Source: SLQH01 sp964612995 (lineage in GTDB: Bacteria > Planctomycetota > UBA11346). From it: a stretch of 63,581 nucleotides of DNA. This document shows, one piece after another, positions 60,002 to 63,581 of the stretch (position 1 is the stretch's first letter; each line of letters begins with the position of its first letter). The stretch covers positions 1 through 63,581 of the forward strand of contig CAZTGE010000004.1 of assembly GCA_964612995.1 (NCBI GenBank), written 5' to 3'. Under the pieces are notes generated by a model, which worked only from the letters and a program-made list of their open reading frames with translations, was not told the DNA's origin and did no database searches. The translations under genes were made by a program, and so were the position numbers.

Positions 60002-61813
60002 ATGATTGAGACCACGCAACAGTCGGGCAGTCTGGCCCAGATCGGCCGTCTGGTCCGTCTCGGCTTCCGTCACCCCCATCTGCTGGTGCTCAATATCCTC
60101 GGCCTGCTGGCCATGGGCGGTCTGTCCTTCGTCCTGGTCCTGCTCTCACAGACGATCCTTGAGGTCTTCGGACCGGTGCTCGACGACGCCGGCCATCGCT
60201 TCAGCCCGGAGGAGCTCGCCGCGGCCACCGACCGCCTGATGGAGCTGGGCATCCTGCTGACCAGCCTGGCCGTCCCCGCCGGCCTGGTCGCCGCGGGCAG
60301 CTGGTGGATCGGACAGTACCTCGCCAGCCGCTGCGTGCTCGACCTGCGCGACATGTTCATGCGCCATTTCGTCGGTCTGGACATGGAATTCCACGCCGCC
60401 GCGGCCAAAGGCGACATGATCACCCGCATGTCCGGCGACATGGAGCAGGCCCAGAGCGTGATCCAGTCGGTGTTCGGCAAGACCAGTCAACGGCCGCTGG
60501 AGATCATCGCCACCATCGTCGCAGTGTTCGTGGTCGAATGGCGGCTGGCCTCGATCCTGTTCCTGATCCTGCTGCCGGTGATCCTGATCCTCTCGCGGCT
60601 GTTCAAGCGCACCAAGCGACGGGCCCAACGCGCGCGCAAGTCGATGGCGGCGACGATGACCGCCTTCGAGCAGGCGGCCTCGGGCGTGCGGGTGATCAAA
60701 TCGGTCGGCGAAGAGGTCACGGCGGCCAACAGCTTCAACGCCACCACCACCCGCCTGATGCGCGATGAGATGCGCACGGTCAAGACCCGGGCCCACGCCG
60801 ATCTGGTCAGCTACGGCATCGCCTTCCTGATCCCCGGATTGACCATGTTCGCCAGCATCTGGCTGCTGCGCAGCAACGCGATCAGCGGTGCCGAGGTCGG
60901 CGCCTTCCTCGTCGGGCTGATCCGCATCACCACTATGCTGCGCACGACCCAACGCGCCTTCGGCGCGGTGATGCAGAAGCTGCCCGGCGCCGCGCGAATC
61001 TTCGCGATCCTCGACCGCGAGCCGGTGGTGCGCGACCGCCCCGACGCCCGCCCCTGCCCCGAACCCCGCGAAGCGCTGCGCCTGGAGCGGGTCTGCTTCC
61101 GCTACGCCTCCGACGCCGAGGAGGTCCTGCACGACTGCGATCTCGAGATCCCCGTCGGCAAGACCGTGGCGCTGGTCGGCGAATCGGGCGCCGGCAAGAG
61201 CACCATCCTCGATCTGCTGCCACGCTTCTACGACGTCACCGGCGGGCGGATCACCATCGACGGCATCGACGTCCGCGACCTGCAACAGGCGAGCCTGGTA
61301 CACCGCTTCGCGATCGTCCAACAGGACTCCTTCCTGTTCAACGACACGGTCGAACGCAACATCGCCTACGGCCGACCCGACGCCACGCGCGAACAGATCG
61401 AAGCCGCCGCCCGCCGCGCCCACGTCCACGACGCCATCCTCGCGCTCGAGGGCGGCCTCGGCTATGACACGGTCGTCGGCGACCGCGGCGAACGGCTCTC
61501 CGGCGGACAGCGCCAGCGGGTGGCCATCGCCCGTGCCCTGCTGCGCGACGCCCCGATCCTGATTCTCGACGAACCGACTTCCGCGCTCGATGCCGAGAGC
61601 GAATCCCGGGTCCAGGCCGCCCTGGCAGAACTGATGCGCGGCCGGACCTCGATCGTCGTCGCCCATCGGCTGGCCACGATCCAGCACGCCGATGTCATCC
61701 ACGTGCTCGCGCGCAGCGAACACCGTGTGATCGAGAGCGGCACCCATGCCGAACTGCTCGCACGCGACGGCGAATATGCCCGCCTGGTGCGCCTGCAACA
61801 GTTGCTGACCTGA
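60002..61813 (+). CDS. ABC transporter, lipid A/multidrug exporter type (MsbA-like)
   Basis: The 603-aa half-transporter has six membrane helices (about 20-310) fused to an ATPase domain. Motifs are Walker A GESGAGKST (about 392-400), the Q-loop region VQQDSFLFNDTV, LSGGQRQRVAIARALL (about 499), Walker B ILILDEPTSALD (about 518) and the switch His in AHRLATI. Order and length match MsbA and related exporters, which flip lipid A-core or drugs outward. The ATG at 60002 follows a 91-base divergent gap with prfB. The cargo cannot be identified from sequence alone. Confidence 0.9.
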   Translation: MIETTQQSGSLAQIGRLVRLGFRHPHLLVLNILGLLAMGGLSFVLVLLSQTILEVFGPVLDDAGHRFSPEELAAATDRLMELGILLTSLAVPAGLVAAGSWWIGQYLASRCVLDLRDMFMRHFVGLDMEFHAAAAKGDMITRMSGDMEQAQSVIQSVFGKTSQRPLEIIATIVAVFVVEWRLASILFLILLPVILILSRLFKRTKRRAQRARKSMAATMTAFEQAASGVRVIKSVGEEVTAANSFNATTTRLMRDEMRTVKTRAHADLVSYGIAFLIPGLTMFASIWLLRSNAISGAEVGAFLVGLIRITTMLRTTQRAFGAVMQKLPGAARIFAILDREPVVRDRPDARPCPEPREALRLERVCFRYASDAEEVLHDCDLEIPVGKTVALVGESGAGKSTILDLLPRFYDVTGGRITIDGIDVRDLQQASLVHRFAIVQQDSFLFNDTVERNIAYGRPDATREQIEAAARRAHVHDAILALEGGLGYDTVVGDRGERLSGGQRQRVAIARALLRDAPILILDEPTSALDAESESRVQAALAELMRGRTSIVVAHRLATIQHADVIHVLARSEHRVIESGTHAELLARDGEYARLVRLQQLLT

Positions 61814-61906
61814 GCCATGCGCGCAGCCTTGCAGGATCGCAGGAAGTCATTTCCTCACGGGTGCTTCCGGCGGTCCATACTCACGGCTATGAACAGAGCT
61901 AAACCG

Positions 61907-61935
61907 TTGCACACGCCCGCAGGCCCCCCTAGCAT
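61907..61935 (+). promoter_or_regulatory. Predicted sigma70-type promoter before the 520-aa membrane protein
   Basis: TTGCAC (61907-61912) and TAGCAT (61930-61935) are separated by the ideal 17 bases, each matching four of six consensus bases. The ATG at 61968 lies 32 bases after the -10 box, so the leader would be about 25 bases. A short inverted repeat, AGGAA-GTCAT-TTCCT, lies upstream. Confidence 0.45.
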
Positions 61936-61967
61936 CTGCACGAGCCCCATCTTCAGACGAGGACGCC

Positions 61968-63530
61968 ATGACCGACGACCAGAAGCCCGATGAGTCGACG
62001 CCCGAACCCGATCAGGCCACCCCCCCCCCTGCTGCCGACGCAACGTCCTCCGAAGAGGATGCGAACCAGCTGCCCGAGGAGTGGAAGCCCGAGCCGCGGG
62101 AGTGGACCTGGAAGGATCTGTTCACCGCGCCGATGCTGGCCTTCAAGTTCAAGGCCCTGCTGATCAGCGTGGTCACGATCATCGTACTGGCGCTGTTCAA
62201 ATGGGGCTGGGGCGTGGTCTACAACGCCTGCGACGAGATCGTCGTCCTCGCCCCGATCGTATTCTGGGCCGGCTGGGCCCTGGGCGCCGCGATCTTCGGT
62301 CTCGGCGCGACCCTGGTCTCGGTGTTCATGAAGGCCGACCTGCTCGACGACGAATTCCTCTCGCTCAAGGAGGCCTGGGACCAGGCCAAGGGGCGGTTCC
62401 TCGCGGCGTTGATGGTTCCGGTCTTCCTCGTCCTGATCCTGGCCGGGTTCAATTTCCTGATCTATCTCGCCGAACTCGTCGGCAGCATCCCGATCGTCGG
62501 ACCGCTGCTCTACGCCCTGCTCTACCCGCTGGGCTTCCTGCTGGCGCTGTTCACCGTGCTGCTCGCCATCGGCGTGATCCTCAGCATCTTCGTCGGCCCG
62601 GCGGTGGTCGCGATCCGGCGCCACGGCTGGTTCGACAATGTCATCGACACCTTCGAAGCGGTCGGCACCAAGCCGCACGTGCTGATACTCAACGTGTTGC
62701 TGACCTTCATCATGATGATGGTCTGCTACAGCATCGGCCAGGGTGCGATGTCGCACCTCGCCTCCTTCGGCGTCAGCAAGAACACGCCGGGACATGCGAT
62801 CAACCGTACAGAAGCCCGCGCCACCACCCTGACCGTCGAATGGCTGCAACACGTCGATCCCTGGCTCAAGGGCTCGGTGGCCGGAGCGCTGGCCGAGGTT
62901 CCGATCATCGGCCCTTTCACCGCACCCAGCTTCGCGCCGCAAGGCCACCCGCTGGTCGAGACGCGCAACGATGCCCTGAACTCGATGGGGCTCGGCTACA
63001 ACTATCAGCATCGCCACATCGATGGCTGGACCTACTGGTTCGCTGGCCCCCTGCTCGCCATCTGGAAGACCCTGTTCACCGCCCTGCTCTTCGGCTACGC
63101 ACTGAACATCTTCCTCGCCGGCGGCATGTTGACCTACCTCGCCGTGCGCGAAGACGACTACTGGGACGACGAGGACCTCGACGACCTCGACCAGCTGGCC
63201 AAGGAGCTCGAGGAGGAGGCCAAGAAGGAGGAAGAGGAAGCAGCCAAGGCGGCCGCCGCTGAAGGCGACAAGGCCACCGATGAGAAGGCGGACGCAAGCG
63301 AGAAGAAGGACGACAAGCCCGCGGACGACAAGAAGGATGACAAGCCCGCGAGCGACAAGCCCGCGAGCGACAAGAAGGACGACAAGCCCGCGGACGACGA
63401 CAAGGACAAGAAGGCCGAAGACAAGAAGGACGACGACAAGCCCGCGGACGACAAGAAGGCCGAGGACGACAAGGACAAGAAGGGCGACGACAAGGGAGAC
63501 GAGAAGTCCGAGGACAAGGACAAGACCTAG
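61968..63530 (+). CDS. Polytopic membrane protein with a Lys/Asp-rich tail
   Basis: The 520-aa protein is not one I recognise. An acidic, Pro-rich N-terminus of about 45 residues (TPEPDQATPPPAADATSSEED) is followed by about six hydrophobic segments between residues 60 and 400, including VFLVLILAGFNFLIYLAELVG and ILNVLLTFIMMMVCYSIG. The last 110 residues have almost only Lys, Asp, Glu, Ala and Pro in repeated KDDKPADD-like units. No signal peptide, enzyme motif or known family signature is seen. GAGG and a predicted promoter precede the ATG. It is a single gene after the MsbA-like exporter, separated by 154 bases. Confidence 0.75.
   Translation: MTDDQKPDESTPEPDQATPPPAADATSSEEDANQLPEEWKPEPREWTWKDLFTAPMLAFKFKALLISVVTIIVLALFKWGWGVVYNACDEIVVLAPIVFWAGWALGAAIFGLGATLVSVFMKADLLDDEFLSLKEAWDQAKGRFLAALMVPVFLVLILAGFNFLIYLAELVGSIPIVGPLLYALLYPLGFLLALFTVLLAIGVILSIFVGPAVVAIRRHGWFDNVIDTFEAVGTKPHVLILNVLLTFIMMMVCYSIGQGAMSHLASFGVSKNTPGHAINRTEARATTLTVEWLQHVDPWLKGSVAGALAEVPIIGPFTAPSFAPQGHPLVETRNDALNSMGLGYNYQHRHIDGWTYWFAGPLLAIWKTLFTALLFGYALNIFLAGGMLTYLAVREDDYWDDEDLDDLDQLAKELEEEAKKEEEEAAKAAAAEGDKATDEKADASEKKDDKPADDKKDDKPASDKPASDKKDDKPADDDKDKKAEDKKDDDKPADDKKAEDDKDKKGDDKGDEKSEDKDKT
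63290..63528 (+). repeat. Degenerate Lys/Asp coding repeat
   Basis: Imperfect repeats of AAGAAGGACGACAAGCCCGC and related units encode the charged tail of the membrane protein. The units vary in length and are not in strict register, so this is low-complexity coding sequence and not a clean minisatellite. The 51 bases after the stop to the window end hold nothing I recognise. Confidence 0.8.
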
Positions 63531-63581
63531 CCCGCATCCCTCATGAGAAATCTGCTGCAAAGCCGTATCGCACCGCCATTA

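Noticed and set aside
63290..63528. Frameshifted gene end or assembly error in the Lys/Asp tail
   Set aside because: The repeated units stay in one frame to a normal stop, and the composition matches a disordered charged tail.

Overview
This window is about 63.6 kb of dense, high-GC DNA that carries 37 protein-coding genes I can support, with no tRNA, rRNA, CRISPR array, transposase or integrase. The envelope genes (an Omp85 barrel, TonB receptor, OprB-like porin, secretin and lipoproteins) show a Gram-negative two-membrane cell. MglA/roadblock proteins, a DWG-type Ser/Thr kinase, a membrane pyrophosphatase and LamG-bearing pseudopilins would fit a Planctomycetota-like or other PVC bacterium. 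Myxococcota or Acidobacteriota are not excluded, and the phylum call is inference. Codon usage looks even throughout, so this reads as core chromosome and not a mobile island.

Layout. (1) 0.1-5.1 kb: rdgB and a LysM lipoprotein (minus), then a fused GT2/GT-C glycosyltransferase and a MenA-like prenyltransferase (plus). (2) 5.1-15.5 kb, minus: a MalEFGK-type ABC importer whose permeases carry large insertions and whose binding protein has a membrane segment at each end, followed by one polypeptide that joins a TamB-like and a TamA/Omp85-like protein. (3) 15.6-21.7 kb: thpR, a K+-type membrane pyrophosphatase, a GlpG-like rhomboid protease, a HEAT-repeat lipoprotein and a lipid kinase with a eukaryote-like accessory domain. 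(4) 21.9-28.7 kb, plus: a five-gene roadblock/MglA/DUF4388 module in which the MglA GTPase has gained a Pro/Gln-rich linker and a transmembrane anchor, and the last protein joins a cytoplasmic DUF4388/TPR part to a probable periplasmic PQQ-type propeller. (5) 29.0-38.0 kb, plus: a pseudopilin cluster with GspG-, GspH-, GspK- and GspJ-like proteins; the GspK-like one is 1979 residues and carries a LamG-like region. (6) 38.1-47.2 kb, plus: TonB receptor, YgiQ radical-SAM protein, Ser/Thr kinase and a type-2 IleS. (7) 47.3-57.4 kb, minus: an OprB-like porin paired with a clan GH-A-like hydrolase behind an operator-bearing promoter, then a pilMN-O-P-Q-like assembly operon with a fused PilM-PilN. 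(8) 57.6-63.5 kb: gcvT, prfB without a frameshift site, an MsbA-like exporter and a membrane protein with a long Lys/Asp-rich tail.

How it may fit together: the MglA module, the giant-pseudopilin cluster and the pilMNOPQ operon suggest a surface filament or secretion machine under small-GTPase control. No motor ATPase (PilB/GspE) or platform protein (PilC/GspF) is present here. The strongest candidates for undescribed biology are the membrane-anchored MglA module next to the LamG pseudopilins, and the TamB-Omp85 fusion. A GC-rich hairpin repeat occurs three times between genes.
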